A stretch of 6,037 bases of DNA from Treponema sp. (GTDB lineage: Bacteria; Spirochaetota; Spirochaetia; Treponematales; Breznakiellaceae): assembly GCA_031290325.1 (NCBI GenBank), contig JAITNU010000053.1:1-6037 (forward strand), read 5' to 3'. Positions within the stretch are counted from its first letter, which is position 1, and every line of letters starts with the position of its first letter. Shown piece after piece: positions 5,928 through 6,037 of this stretch. Position numbers and translations under genes: made by a program. The notes below the pieces were generated by a model that searched no databases, was not told the origin of the DNA, and saw only the letters and a program-made list of their open reading frames with translations.

Positions 5928-6037
5928 CTACCGTAAATTAAACGGTTTCAGTATCTTGTCCACCTCGACCGGCTTCCCGTTCTCATCATCAACCGTTACC
6001 TTCGCAAAGGCCCAGCCCGCAATCTTGTCCGGGTCAA
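5928..6037 (-). CDS. C-terminal fragment of an unidentified protein
   Basis: The final 35 codons and TAG stop (5930-5928) of a minus-strand gene whose start lies beyond the right edge. The fragment ends VEVDKILKPFNLR and contains AGWAFAKVTVDDENGKPVEV, a charged segment that could be two strands joined by a DENGKP turn. The composition and absence of stops look coding, but I do not recognise the family. It converges on the ABC operon with 44 nt between stops. That gap holds only a weak AACC-GCT-GGTT hairpin (about 5887-5897) with no strong terminator. Confidence 0.6.
   Translation of the reverse strand, partial: DPDKIAGWAFAKVTVDDENGKPVEVDKILKPFNLR

Overview
The window looks like a spirochaete chromosome, most likely a Treponema-like gut species. 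This rests on protein types and style only: a secreted BspA-type leucine-rich-repeat (LRR) protein with a treponeme-like leader, an HU-like/DUF4469 protein, and a heterodimeric ABC exporter pair. No marker gene settles the taxonomy. Coding DNA is GC-rich, whereas the spacer at about 2.05-2.3 kb is rich in A and T runs.

Left part (1-2056, minus strand). A sigma70-type promoter at 2028-2056 (TTGACA, 17 bp, TATACT) points leftward. It precedes an untranslated leader of roughly 320 nt that holds an 8-bp tandem repeat (1865-1958, 11.75 copies), a 46-nt perfect palindrome (1780-1825) and a CTGAGCCTGTCGAAGG element (1721-1736). Next comes a 250-aa protein with an N-terminal HU-like DNA-binding region and a C-terminal Ig-like DUF4469 region (946-1698). 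A 109-nt gap with four tandem inverted repeats spaced about 23.5 bp apart separates it from an LRR protein gene (836 to beyond 1). The LRR gene has a signal peptide and is cut by the left edge.

Middle (1699-2315). This 617-nt stretch has no convincing gene. It is the regulatory spacer between the leftward HU-like gene and the rightward ABC operon, and holds the elements above plus two copies of a 24-nt direct repeat (2115-2138, 2228-2251) and an extended -10 promoter (2264-2272).

Right part (2264-5883, plus strand). Two ABC exporter half-transporter genes overlap by 11 nt. The first has a degenerate ATP site (A-loop Ile, Walker B Asp-Asp, switch Gln) with a canonical LSGGQ. The second has canonical Walker B Glu and switch His but a divergent ISHGE signature. 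These defects are complementary, so the two proteins should form one heterodimeric exporter with one degenerate and one active ATP site. A 35-residue C-terminal fragment of an unidentified minus-strand gene enters from the right edge (5928-6037), convergent with the operon.

No clear undescribed multi-gene system is visible. The most unusual material is the non-coding architecture: the VNTR and palindrome leader of the HU-like gene, the tandem hairpin array before the LRR gene, and the paired direct repeats before the ABC operon.
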